Source: Chloroflexota bacterium
Lineage (GTDB): Bacteria > Chloroflexota > Anaerolineae > Anaerolineales > UBA4823
Length of the DNA: 64,000 nt
Direction of reading: 5' to 3'
Assembly (NCBI GenBank): GCA_029782365.1
Contig: JAKOUW010000076.1
Coordinates: 186,001 to 250,000, forward strand
The position numbers and the translations under genes were made by a program. Positions 25,193 through 33,893 of this stretch are shown here, one piece after another. Under the pieces are notes generated by a model that saw nothing but the letters and a program-made list of their open reading frames with translations, was not told where the DNA came from and did not search any database. Numbering within the stretch: the stretch's first letter is position 1; each line of letters begins with the position of its first letter.

Positions 25193-26309
25193 TTATTCGG
25201 AGGCAGGCGATGCACTGTGCAATTCGCCGCTCAGCTTGGCGCGCAAGTAGGCTTCAATCAATCCATCCAGGTTTCCATTTAGTACACCTTGCGCATTGCC
25301 TACTTCGAAATCAGTCCGATGATCTTTCACCATTTGATATGGGTGCAACACATAAGAGCGAATCTGGCTGCCCCATTCGGCTTTCGAGTATTCACCTCGC
25401 AACTCTGCAATTTGATCAGCTTGTTCTTGCATTTTTATCTCGAACAGGCGGCTGCGTAAAACTTTTAATGCGCTTTCCCTATTTTGGGTTTGTGAACGCT
25501 CATTTTGACAGGTCACAACCAGACCGGTAGGAATGTGGGTGATGCGAATGGCGGTGGAGTTTTTCTGGACATTTTGGCCACCCGCACCGGAGGAGCGGTA
25601 CACATCGATTTTGACTTCATCCATGTTCAATTCAATTTCAGCATCATCTTCCAATTCTGGGAGGACCTCCACAAGCGCAAAGGAGGTGTGCCGGCGATGA
25701 GCCGCGTCGAACGGAGATAGACGAACCAGCCGATGAACTCCTTTCTCAGCCCGCAAATACCCGAAGGCAAATTTTCCTTCGACCGCTACAGTGACCGATT
25801 TGATGCCGGCTTCTTCGCCTTCGCTGCTATCAATAATTTCTGTTTTGAAGTCCTTGTTCTCTGCCCAACGCAAGTACATACGAAGGAGCATTTCTGCCCA
25901 GTCTTGAGCATCGACGCCGCCAGCGCCTGCATGAATTGCCAGGAGGGCATTCCCACGATCATACTTTCCATTCAGCATGATATCAAATTCCCGCTGGTCA
26001 ATTTCTTTCTTAATTTTTTCGATCTCTGCTTCTAAATCGGGGCGTAAACTTTCATCGCCCATCTGAGCGAGTTCGAGGGCATCATTTACAGTTTGGATAA
26101 TATGACCCCATTCGTTTACTTCTTCTCTCAGAGCTGAGACGCGCTTCATTACCTTTTGAGCAGAGTTAGCGTCACTCCAAAAGTCATTTTGTTCGCTTAG
26201 TTTTTCTAATAGGGTGAGCTCTTGGACCTTTTTAGCGTAGTCAAAGGCGCACCAGTAAATTTTGGACTTTTTCTTGATATTCAACTATTAAACTGATTAA
26301 ATCATTCAT
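25193..26309 (-). CDS. prfB: peptide chain release factor 2, expressed by programmed +1 frameshift
   Basis: Begins ATG 26309 with AGGAG 6 bases upstream. The zero frame has 22 codons and ends ...CGC CTT TGA at 26243-26241; slipping +1 on CTT continues as LDYAKKVQELTLLEKLSEQNDFW to the stop at 25193, about 371 residues in all. RF2 recognises UGA and UAA; GGQ is present (SSGAGGQNVQ). The SPF-type anticodon loop is visible as RLVRLSPFDAAHRR. The in-frame TGA lets RF2 autoregulate its level. Listing the downstream frame alone (from 26284) would give a false N-terminus. ftsY lies 46 bases upstream on the same strand. Confidence 0.93.
26240..26253 (-). promoter_or_regulatory. prfB programmed frameshift site
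   Basis: On the minus strand GGTG (26253-26250), three spacer bases and CTTTGAC (26246-26240). CTT-TGA-C is the canonical RF2 slippery site. GGTG is a weaker version of the Shine-Dalgarno-like stimulator found 3 bases upstream in E. coli. Confidence 0.9.
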
Positions 26310-26355
26310 TGAAATCTCCTGAAGTCTATAGCCTTAGACAGGCTAGGCTCGATAA

Positions 26356-27264
26356 TCAATTGCCTAAAAGTTCACCGACAAACGCATCTGGGTCAAAGGG
26401 CTGCAAGTCATCCGGCTTTTCTCCCAAGCCCGCAAACAAGATTGGCAGCCCCAATTCTCTCTGGATTGCAAAAGCCATCCCACCTTTCGCCGAAGAATCC
26501 AGCTTTGCCAGGATGACTCCATTTACGTTGACTGCATCTTTGAAAGCGCGCGCCTGTTGCAGGGCATTTTGCCCGGTTGTAGAATCCATAACCAACCAGA
26601 CCTGATGAGGAGCTCCGGCCAGAGCCTTGCCGGTTACACGGTGGACTTTCCTTAACTCTTCCATCAGGTTAAAGCGGGTATGCAAACGGCCGGCAGTATC
26701 GATCAGGCAAATATCCATTCCACGTGAGACAGCCGCCTGTACAGAATCGAACGCAACGGCCGCCGAATCGCCGCCCTGTTGGCCTGAAATGATCTCCAGT
26801 CCCAGACGTTCACCCCAAATTTCAAGCTGATCTACGGCCGCCGCGCGAAATGTATCTGCAGCTCCGAGAATAACTTTTTTTCCCTGAAGAGAAAACCGTT
26901 TGCCCAATTTAGCGATAGTGGTTGTTTTTCCAGAACCATTTACACCAACGATCAAGATGACCGTTGGCTTGTTTGGAAAATCAATTTTCGGAGGGTTTAG
27001 TAGATGGGCGCGTAATTCTTCTCGCAGTGCTTTTTTGACTTCGATGGTTTTGGTCATACCTTCTTTGTCAACTCGAGCTTCAACTTTGTCTAACACATTG
27101 ATCGTGGTTTCGACACCTACATCCGCCTGGATCAAGAGCGCTTCCAAGTCATCCCAGATATCATCGGATATTTCTGTAGCACCCAGCAATGTGGCAATTT
27201 GGCCAAACGCCGCTTTGCTGGTTTTCGCCAGACCATCTTTCCATTTTGAGAATATATTATTCAT
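26356..27264 (-). CDS. ftsY: signal recognition particle receptor FtsY
   Basis: 302 residues, the compact NG core without an acidic A domain. The four-helix N domain is followed by GVNGSGKTTTIAKL (G1), AADTFRAAAVDQLE (insert region), DTAGRLHT (G3) and TKLD-like AKLDSSAKGG (G4). It docks ribosome-nascent chain complexes on the membrane with SRP. No Shine-Dalgarno precedes the ATG (a run of C instead), and a TATAAT at 27279-27274 on the minus strand puts the transcription start only a few bases before it, so the mRNA is close to leaderless. prfB is downstream. Confidence 0.94.
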   Translation of the reverse strand: MNNIFSKWKDGLAKTSKAAFGQIATLLGATEISDDIWDDLEALLIQADVGVETTINVLDKVEARVDKEGMTKTIEVKKALREELRAHLLNPPKIDFPNKPTVILIVGVNGSGKTTTIAKLGKRFSLQGKKVILGAADTFRAAAVDQLEIWGERLGLEIISGQQGGDSAAVAFDSVQAAVSRGMDICLIDTAGRLHTRFNLMEELRKVHRVTGKALAGAPHQVWLVMDSTTGQNALQQARAFKDAVNVNGVILAKLDSSAKGGMAFAIQRELGLPILFAGLGEKPDDLQPFDPDAFVGELLGN

Positions 27265-27273
27265 TGGGGGGCA

Positions 27274-27279
27274 ATTATA
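27274..27279 (-). promoter_or_regulatory. -10 element of ftsY
   Basis: TATAAT on the minus strand ends 9 bases before the ftsY ATG. No convincing -35. With no Shine-Dalgarno, a near-leaderless transcript is suggested. Confidence 0.4.
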
Positions 27280-27316
27280 ACACCTGGGTTGAGGATGAGG
27301 AATTGGAGCGTTTATT

Positions 27317-27347
27317 GGCAGGCTGTCAATCGCGGCTGAGGCCTGCC
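27317..27347 (-). terminator. hairpin downstream of the membrane-protein gene
   Basis: GGCAGGC (27317-27323) pairs with GCCTGCC (27341-27347), and flanking AATTGG/CCAATT could extend it. It lies between the stop of the gene at 27406 and ftsY. There is no T-run, so its strength as a terminator is doubtful. Confidence 0.35.
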
Positions 27348-27405
27348 CAATTCCTTATTTTGTGCTTTGGTAGATACTTCCCTTTGGTTTGCGGTTGAAA
27401 TTGGC

Positions 27406-28149
27406 TTATCTTTTTTTCTTCTGGATTAAATCCCTAGGTTTGACAAAGATTGCCATCACAGCCAAAAACAACCCAACCACAGAAAGTAGGGTAAAGAGGA
27501 TCTGCAGAGCAATTCCTGTTTGTACCCAAATCCGCCACTCGCCGGGAAGTTTAGAAAAATTTCCTAAAACAAAGAGATTTTCAGCAGCCAGGTCGGTCAA
27601 CTGCAGCGCGGTTGAACCGAAATAAAGGCTGAATACCATGCTAAAAATTGATCCAAGTACGACAACAATGAGGGGAATCAGTGCTAATCTCAGAATTTTA
27701 TCAGGGATCACAGAGCGGATCAGGATCTGCCCGATAATCAGCGATAAAAATAACAAAGAGCCAAAATAAATGGCTTCAAAACCTGCATCCACTGTGCATG
27801 CTCCCCCGATTCCATACCTACATCTAAAATACGCAAAGGAGCTAATTCCTGGTATCAGGAAAAGAACGAACGGGATGAATTTAAGAATTTTCCTGATGAA
27901 AATTGTTGATTCTCTTTGAAAAGCCAGTCCTGCCGTCAGTAAAATACCGCTCACCAACGCAGCCACAGATTGAATGTCGGACATCACCGGGGCCTGGTAA
28001 GCCAGCGTGTTCAAAGAGGGATTATCTGCGATCAAACTGCGAAATACCTGAGTGTGATAACTGATCGTTAGAAAATAACTGATCACAACGCATGCAAAGG
28101 TCCAAAATATCATTCCTTCTGCGCTGGCCAGACGTTTCATATTAGACAT
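27406..28149 (-). CDS. integral membrane protein of unknown function
   Basis: 247 residues with about seven hydrophobic spans, short loops and a basic C-terminus (VKPRDLIQKKKR). CAGGAGACAAT precedes the ATG. One loop has CRYGIGGACTVDAGF, with two cysteines that could form a disulfide outside the cell. There are no transporter or enzyme motifs I can name. It stands alone between ftsY and an MFS gene. Confidence 0.65.
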   Translation of the reverse strand: MSNMKRLASAEGMIFWTFACVVISYFLTISYHTQVFRSLIADNPSLNTLAYQAPVMSDIQSVAALVSGILLTAGLAFQRESTIFIRKILKFIPFVLFLIPGISSFAYFRCRYGIGGACTVDAGFEAIYFGSLLFLSLIIGQILIRSVIPDKILRLALIPLIVVVLGSIFSMVFSLYFGSTALQLTDLAAENLFVLGNFSKLPGEWRIWVQTGIALQILFTLLSVVGLFLAVMAIFVKPRDLIQKKKR

Positions 28150-28238
28150 GAAATTGTCTCCTGAGCAGGTAGTGTGGGGTCTGCTCAGTTATTTTATCAG
28201 TTTCTTGTTTTTTGCGAGGGGATTGGGAAATTTAACCA

Positions 28239-28269
28239 AACAACGGCGAACGAATCGTTCGCCGTTGTT
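28239..28269 (-). terminator. long hairpin after the MFS transporter gene
   Basis: A 15-bp perfect inverted repeat (28239-28253 with 28255-28269) with a minimal loop lies 17 bases past the stop of the MFS gene. On the minus strand it is followed by TGGTTAAATTT, a modest T content. Confidence 0.6.
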
Positions 28270-28285
28270 CTGAGACCTGGATTGA

Positions 28286-29692
28286 TCACCCGCTTGATTT
28301 GGCGGGTGTAGCTGTGCGAGTTGATGCGACAGAAGCATCTGACTCGATATCAACATGGGAAGTTTCTGGAACGTAGAGAAAGCCAACCACCGCACATACA
28401 GCCGCTACTGCCATAGGATACCAGATGCCGGCAAAGTTATTGCCTGTACTATTGATCATCGAAAGTCCTATGATTGGCACGAGACCGCCAAAAACCCCGT
28501 TTCCTATGTGGTATGGCAGCGACATGGACGTGTAGCGAATCTTGGTTGGGAAAAGCTCAACCAGGAATGCCGCGATCGGTCCATATACCATCGTTACAAA
28601 CACCACCTGGAGGAAAACACAAAAACCTAACATAAATGGGTTGTAGCCGACATAAGGGAATAGGAATAATTGGCCGGCTTTGGGTGCAAAGGCTGCCATC
28701 AAACCGTAAATTGGATAATATAGGAGAACCGCCAACGCCATACCTGCAACCATGATCCACTTTCGTCCAATTTTGTCGGACAGGTTGCCAAAAAAGACAA
28801 ATAGGGGAGTCCCTACCAGGAGAGCGCCTGCAATGATCAAGTTTGAATCAACCAGGCTGACTTTGAATATATTTTGCAGATAGTAAAGCGCATAGAACTG
28901 GCCTGTGTACCAGACCACTCCCTGGCCCATCGTAGCGCCGAACAAAGCCATTAATACATAAGTCAGGTTGTAGCGGTTACCGAAGCTTTCAACGATTGGG
29001 TTCTTGGATACGCCGCGTTTTTGCTTGAGTTTTTCATACATTGGAGATTCGCGCAAAGAGTAGCGAATATATAGGGAAAGCGCAACCAAAATGATGGAGA
29101 TCAAGAAGGGGATACGCCAACCAAACGATTTGAAAGCCTCGTCACCCAATGTCAGGCGGGTGGTCAGAATAACACCTAATGAGAGGAACAGGCCGAGGGT
29201 TGCGGTGATCTGGATCCAGCTTGTATAGAATCCTCGCCGGCCTTGAGGGGAATGTTCAGCAACATAGGTCGCAGCGCCGCCATACTCACCACCGAGCGCC
29301 AAACCCTGCAAAATGCGCAGAAGGATCAAAATGACGCCGGCTGCTTCGCCGATTTGGGCATATTCGGGTAATGCGCCAACCGCGAAAGTGCATAAGCCCA
29401 TCAAGGTCATGGTGACAAGAAAGGTATATTTACGGCCGATCAAGTCGCCTACCCGGCCGAATACAATCGCCCCGAAGGGTCGCACGATAAAGCCAATCGC
29501 AAACGTTGCCAGCCAGGCGATTAAATCGCCCAATGGCGTTCCTGTATGATAAAACTTGCTGGCTATGGTGGATGCAAGGCTGCCAAAGATATAAAAATCG
29601 TACCACTCAATCATCGTTCCTGCTGCCGAGGCTGCGATAATGCGCGCGAGACTCTGCGAACCACTAGATTTAACTGCTGTCTGAGATGCCAT
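28286..29692 (-). CDS. MFS transporter of the metabolite:H+ symporter type
   Basis: 468 residues, 12 predicted spans, AAGGAGAGATAT before the ATG. AAGTMIEWYDFYIFG opening and GRVGDLIGRKYTF in loop 2-3 are typical of the MHS branch (ProP, ShiA, KgtP relatives). GGEYGGAATYVAEHSP and the LSDKIGRKW repeat in loop 8-9 agree. Members import small organic acids, betaine, proline or aromatic acids with protons; the substrate here cannot be read. The gene appears monocistronic, with its own terminator-like hairpin. Confidence 0.87.
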   Translation of the reverse strand: MASQTAVKSSGSQSLARIIAASAAGTMIEWYDFYIFGSLASTIASKFYHTGTPLGDLIAWLATFAIGFIVRPFGAIVFGRVGDLIGRKYTFLVTMTLMGLCTFAVGALPEYAQIGEAAGVILILLRILQGLALGGEYGGAATYVAEHSPQGRRGFYTSWIQITATLGLFLSLGVILTTRLTLGDEAFKSFGWRIPFLISIILVALSLYIRYSLRESPMYEKLKQKRGVSKNPIVESFGNRYNLTYVLMALFGATMGQGVVWYTGQFYALYYLQNIFKVSLVDSNLIIAGALLVGTPLFVFFGNLSDKIGRKWIMVAGMALAVLLYYPIYGLMAAFAPKAGQLFLFPYVGYNPFMLGFCVFLQVVFVTMVYGPIAAFLVELFPTKIRYTSMSLPYHIGNGVFGGLVPIIGLSMINSTGNNFAGIWYPMAVAAVCAVVGFLYVPETSHVDIESDASVASTRTATPAKSSG

Positions 29693-29767
29693 ATATCTCT
29701 CCTTTGGTGAATCGAAAAAGAGTGAATCAAGCTGTCGGTATAGACTGCCAGTGAGGCAGATTGTTGA

Positions 29768-30211
29768 TCAGACGGTCGATGGAGGACGAACTAATAAAAC
29801 AGGAACAGGTGAATGGTGTACTATACGATCTGCGATGCTGCCCATCAGCCAGCGTTGTAAACCAGAACGGCCATGGGTTGACATTGCGATCAAATCCGCC
29901 GACTGCTCCTTGGCTACTGTAAGTATCGTTTCAGCGATTTGGCCCTGGCGTAAAGCGATGGAAGTGTGGATACCAGAATGTTGTAATTTCGAACGAATTT
30001 TGGTCAGGTAATCCAGAGATTCTGCTTCCAATTCACGAATGATGGTGGATCCAATGGAGGGGTCTGAAAAGATAAATTCAGCGGCAGGCTCAATTATGAC
30101 TCGCAGTAGAATTACTTCTACTTCAAGGGTTTTTGCAAGTGTTTCCACATGGGGTAGAATCTCTTCTGCCAAAGCGGAACCATCAAGAGGCACTAAAATT
30201 TTCTTATACAT
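29768..30211 (-). CDS. universal stress protein (UspA family)
   Basis: 147 residues from ATG 30211 (MYKKILVPLDGS), with AGAGGA upstream; a start at 30259 is rejected. The C-terminal STHGRSGLQRWLMGSIADRIVHHSPVPVLLV carries the GxxG-x9-GS ATP-binding pattern of ATP-binding Usp proteins. Such proteins are induced under starvation, redox and other stresses. It diverges from mtnA across a 273-base gap in which I see no other gene. Confidence 0.88.
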   Translation of the reverse strand: MYKKILVPLDGSALAEEILPHVETLAKTLEVEVILLRVIIEPAAEFIFSDPSIGSTIIRELEAESLDYLTKIRSKLQHSGIHTSIALRQGQIAETILTVAKEQSADLIAMSTHGRSGLQRWLMGSIADRIVHHSPVPVLLVRPPSTV

Positions 30212-30484
30212 ACCGAATTTTCCTCTTATGCCTTGCAAATCAGTCGATCGGTTTCTCAATGAGGTTTGGTTTTGTCTGTTACGTTATACTTTCCCTGCAA
30301 TGCCTCCTTAAAACGCAGTTCTTGAAATTAATCATCGGTAACACAAAAAACCCAGTGGATTTTAAATAGTTTCTTTAGTGTAAAAAAGTACTAATTTGTT
30401 ATTGATTTTGGTAATTGTGGAAGCAATAGGGCAGCCAAAGTATATTCCATCATCGTTTATAATACCGGTTGAAAGGAAATGAGT

Positions 30485-31528
30485 ATGCCGACGTACTTTA
30501 CATTGCGCTGGCAAGAGCCGGCTGCGCTGCGGATGATTGATCAACGTTCACTTCCACACGAAGTAATCTATCATGATTACTACACTCACGTTGAGGTTGC
30601 CCATGCCATTCACGATATGGTTGTACGGGGTGCACCAGCTATTGGAGTCGCAGCTGCGTATGGATTGGCCCTGGCTGCATTTCGCTCGCCAGCCGATCGT
30701 GTGGAAGAACTGCAGCAGGACTTAGAATCAGCTGCTCAAGCTCTCGCCAACGCCCGCCCAACGGCAGTCAACTTATTTTGGGCGATCCAACGAATTATGA
30801 AATTGGTAAATTCTCAGGCATACGCTACTCCTGATTCTCTGCGCCACGCGATTTTAGCACTGGCTCACCAGATGGCAGAGGAAGATGTCCAAACGAACAA
30901 ACGCATCGGGCTGAACGGCCAGGCAGTTGTGCCAGCCATCGCTGGAATTGTTCATCATTGCAATACCGGCGCCCTGGCTACCGTGGACTATGGTACAGCC
31001 TTGGGCGTGATTCGTACAGCACACGAGCTGGGGAAACAGATCCATGTTTATGTGGATGAAACCCGCCCACGCTTGCAAGGCGCCCGCCTTACCGCCTGGG
31101 AGCTGAAACAATTGGAAATTCATCACACTGTTATTGTCGATGGATCATCAGGCTTTTTTATGCGCCAGGGAAAAATTCAATTATGTCTCGTGGGCTGTGA
31201 TCGAATTGCGATCAATGGAGATACGGCGAATAAAGTCGGTACATATAATCTTGCATTGGCTGCGGCTGCACACGCGATTCCCTTTTTTGTTGTTGGGCCA
31301 ACATCTACAATTGACCGAAATACCTCGGATGGCGATCACATTCCGATCGAAGAAAGGCCAGATGAGGAAATTACCCAAATTGGCGGTGTGCAAATCACAC
31401 CCGATTCGACGCCTGTGTCGAACCCCGCTTTTGATGTAACCCCTGCGAAATATATCACCGGTATTATTACGGAAAAAGGAATAGCCAGGTCACCGTACCG
31501 AGACACATTAGAAATATGGACAAGATAG
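30485..31528 (+). CDS. mtnA: S-methyl-5-thioribose-1-phosphate isomerase
   Basis: 347 residues. Two ATGs are available; I prefer 30485 because AAAGGA is 8 bases upstream, while the one at 30479 is only 2 bases away. Typical motifs: [35 protein letters not shown] (conserved Cys replaced region HHCNTG), [16 protein letters not shown], and the catalytic Asp region [19 protein letters not shown]. It converts MTR-1-P to MTRu-1-P in methionine salvage; relatives act on ribose-1,5-bisphosphate. A TATAAT at 30458-30463 probably drives mtnA-moaC-moaDE-thrC. The stop codon overlaps the moaC Shine-Dalgarno. Confidence 0.9.
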   Translation: MPTYFTLRWQEPAALRMIDQRSLPHEVIYHDYYTHVEVAHAIHDMVVRGAPAIGVAAAYGLALAAFRSPADRVEELQQDLESAAQALANARPTAVNLFWAIQRIMKLVNSQAYATPDSLRHAILALAHQMAEEDVQTNKRIGLNGQAVVPAIAGIVHHCNTGALATVDYGTALGVIRTAHELGKQIHVYVDETRPRLQGARLTAWELKQLEIHHTVIVDGSSGFFMRQGKIQLCLVGCDRIAINGDTANKVGTYNLALAAAAHAIPFFVVGPTSTIDRNTSDGDHIPIEERPDEEITQIGGVQITPDSTPVSNPAFDVTPAKYITGIITEKGIARSPYRDTLEIWTR

Positions 31529-31536
31529 GAGATAAT

Positions 31537-32016
31537 TTGAGCGAGCAATTATCACATATCGATAAGGATGGCAATGCCCGCATGGTCGATGTCGGCTTTA
31601 AGCCTGAAACGGAACGCACAGCCCTAGCGAAAGGTGAAGTGCGTATGCTTTGGACAACACTCGATTTAATCCGCCGGGGTGCTGTGAAAAAAGGCGATGT
31701 TTTGACAATCGCTCAGATTGCTGGGACAATGGCTGCCAAGCGCACCGCAGAATTAATTCCTTTGTGTCATACGATACCATTAGATAAAATCCAGGTTGAG
31801 ATTGAATTGGACGAGGCGTTACCAGGCGTAAAGATTTCAGCGACTGTGAAAACCCATGCAAAAACCGGTGTGGAGATGGAAGCACTAACGGCAGTTTCTC
31901 TCGCCGCCCTAACAATCTACGACATGGCCAAAGGCGTTGAGAAAACGATGGTCATCCAGAATATCCGCTTAGTTGAGAAACATGGCGGACTGTCTGGCGA
32001 TGTTTACAATGCATAG
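31537..32016 (+). CDS. moaC: cyclic pyranopterin monophosphate synthase accessory protein MoaC
   Basis: 159 residues from TTG 31537, chosen over ATG 31516 because AGGAG is 5 bases upstream and the product then starts [18 protein letters not shown], the normal MoaC N-terminus. [15 protein letters not shown] carries the conserved active-site region, with [17 protein letters not shown] downstream. MoaC with MoaA turns GTP into cPMP, the first step of molybdenum cofactor synthesis; moaA is not in this window. moaDE follows after 4 bases. Confidence 0.92.
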   Translation: MSEQLSHIDKDGNARMVDVGFKPETERTALAKGEVRMLWTTLDLIRRGAVKKGDVLTIAQIAGTMAAKRTAELIPLCHTIPLDKIQVEIELDEALPGVKISATVKTHAKTGVEMEALTAVSLAALTIYDMAKGVEKTMVIQNIRLVEKHGGLSGDVYNA

Positions 32017-32020
32017 AACG

Positions 32021-32722
32021 ATGAATTCATATCATATTTTGTTTTTTGCCACTTTAAAAGAACGTACAGGGACGCGCGAGGCCGAAGTCTTTATGCCCGA
32101 TGGTTCGACCGTCGGAGATTTAAAAGAGAAATTATTAGAAATGTTTCCAGGGCTGCGTCCTTCAATGAATTCCACTTTGGTGGCTGTAAATAAAGAATAT
32201 TCTTTTGATCAAACTGTACTGCCGACTACAGCAGAAATTGCACTATTTCCTCCTGTTTCAGGAGGCAGCTTGCCAACATTGTACGCCATAACGAATGATC
32301 CAATAGATCTTGACAGCCTGCTAGAAGCGATCACGCTAGCCTCGACCGGCGCAGCCGCGATTTTTACTGGCATGGTTCGAGGAAAGACGAGCAGAGGTGA
32401 GGCACACGAAACTTCATATCTTGAGTATGAAGCTTACAAACCTATGGCAGAAGCAAAGATGCAGCAGGTTGCAGCTGAAATCCGCCAGAGGTGGCCTACT
32501 GTGGAAGGCATCGCGATCATCCAACGCATTGGAAAATTATATCCACGCACTCCCACTGTGCTGATTGCGTGCACCGCCGCTCATCGAGATACGGGCGTGT
32601 TTGAAGCAGCTCGTTATGGAATTGATCGTCTGAAAGAAATTGTGCCGGTTTGGAAAAAAGAAATAGGCCCAAATGGCGAAGAATGGATTGAAGGCGACTA
32701 TATCCCTGGGCCTGGCGAGTAA
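32021..32722 (+). CDS. moaDE: MoaD-MoaE fusion, molybdopterin synthase
   Basis: 233 residues from ATG 32021. Residues 1-82 are MoaD-like (ubiquitin fold, ending FPPVSGG with the diglycine at 81-82). Residues about 88-233 are MoaE (VRGKTSRGE, YLEYEAYKPMAEAKM, HRIG-like IQRIGKLYP, AAHRDTGVFEA, WKKE). Molybdopterin synthase transfers sulfur from the MoaD C-terminal thiocarboxylate to cPMP. In this fusion the diglycine is internal, so cleavage after GG (as reported for mycobacterial MoaX) or a partner MoaD is needed. The Shine-Dalgarno is weak; coupling to moaC is likely. Confidence 0.9.
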   Translation: MNSYHILFFATLKERTGTREAEVFMPDGSTVGDLKEKLLEMFPGLRPSMNSTLVAVNKEYSFDQTVLPTTAEIALFPPVSGGSLPTLYAITNDPIDLDSLLEAITLASTGAAAIFTGMVRGKTSRGEAHETSYLEYEAYKPMAEAKMQQVAAEIRQRWPTVEGIAIIQRIGKLYPRTPTVLIACTAAHRDTGVFEAARYGIDRLKEIVPVWKKEIGPNGEEWIEGDYIPGPGE

Positions 32723-32739
32723 ACAACAGGCGGCCGGCG

Positions 32740-33843
32740 ATGAGTACGATATGTTGTACCAATTGTAAAACCGAATATCCCGAATCTGAATTGCCTTATA
32801 AATGCCCGGTTTGTGGTGGTTTATTTGATTATGCCAGCTTTCCAGTTTACACCCCACACCTAGTAGATTCCACCCAACCGGGAATTTGGAGGTACCGACA
32901 TGCCTTTGGGGAGGCGGGAAAATATTTGCCCATCTCGCTAGGCGAGGGCAGTACGCCTTTAGTCTGGGATAAGGTCAAAGGAGTAGATGTCGGGTTCAAA
33001 TGTGAATTCCTCAACCCAAGCGGTTCGTTTAAGGATCGTGGAAGCGCTTTAATTGCGGCAGTTATCAAAGGCCGTGGCTATTCTGAGGCCGTTGAGGATT
33101 CATCAGGTAACGCTGGCGCTTCTTTTTCTGCTTACGCCGCTCGAGGAGCAATAAAATCTCGCATTTTTATACCAGATTCAGCCTCGGGGCCAAAGCGGTG
33201 GCAAATTGAAGCTTATGGTGCTGATGTGGTGCGTATATTGGGCCCGCGCTCGAACGCTTCCGAGGCTGTCCGGAAAGCGGCCGATGCTGGTGCAGTTTAC
33301 GCTTCACATGCATACCTGCCTTTTAACCTACCTGGTTATGCAACAACATCTTATGAAATTTTTGAGCAAATGGGTGGAAAGGCGCCTGGAACGATCATCG
33401 TACCTGCAGGGCAGGGTGGATTGCTGCTCGGAATGCTGCGGGGATTTTTAGCAATAAAAAACAGTGGTTTGATTAATGAAATCCCTCGCTTTGTTGGCGT
33501 GCAGGCACGCGCGTGCGCGCCTTTGTGGGCGCTGCATGCATACGGATTAGATGGCTTGCGCCTGGTTAGCGAAGCGCCAACTTTAGCGGAGGGTATCCGA
33601 GTCCGTGTGCCTCTGCGAGGAGATGCTGTATTAAAATCTGTTGAGGACAGCGGCGGCTTATTCTTGGCAATCGATGAGGAAGAGATTCTGCCGGCACGCG
33701 ACCAGCTTGCTCGAAAGGGGTTTTATGTAGAGGCGACGAGCGCTGTCGTCTGGCCGGCTTTGAACCAGGTAATTTCAAGGCTTCCAGGACCTTTTGTGCT
33801 GATATTTACCGGTACAGGATTGAAAAGTCCAAACCCTGGATAG
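32740..33843 (+). CDS. thrC: threonine synthase
   Basis: 367 residues. An N-terminal zinc ribbon (CCTNCKTEYP and YKCPVCGGLF) is followed by the PLP fold-type II core with SGSFKDRGSALIAA, where Lys binds PLP. SSGNAGASFSAYAA and PAGQGGLLLGMLRGF hold the PLP phosphate. It converts O-phosphohomoserine to threonine. The ribbon-plus-core layout is common in threonine synthases of this length; the fold is shared with cysteine synthase and serine dehydratase, so substrate is inferred from similarity pattern. It begins 17 bases after moaDE. Confidence 0.85.
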   Translation: MSTICCTNCKTEYPESELPYKCPVCGGLFDYASFPVYTPHLVDSTQPGIWRYRHAFGEAGKYLPISLGEGSTPLVWDKVKGVDVGFKCEFLNPSGSFKDRGSALIAAVIKGRGYSEAVEDSSGNAGASFSAYAARGAIKSRIFIPDSASGPKRWQIEAYGADVVRILGPRSNASEAVRKAADAGAVYASHAYLPFNLPGYATTSYEIFEQMGGKAPGTIIVPAGQGGLLLGMLRGFLAIKNSGLINEIPRFVGVQARACAPLWALHAYGLDGLRLVSEAPTLAEGIRVRVPLRGDAVLKSVEDSGGLFLAIDEEEILPARDQLARKGFYVEATSAVVWPALNQVISRLPGPFVLIFTGTGLKSPNPG

Positions 33844-33893
33844 GATTTTGATTTAACAACAATTTCTTTATTATGATATTGAAGGAGAGTTTT

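Noticed and set aside
25193..26284. prfB as an ordinary gene starting near 26284, or as a pseudogene
   Set aside because: The sequence upstream matches the canonical CTT-TGA-C frameshift layout with a start and Shine-Dalgarno at 26309.
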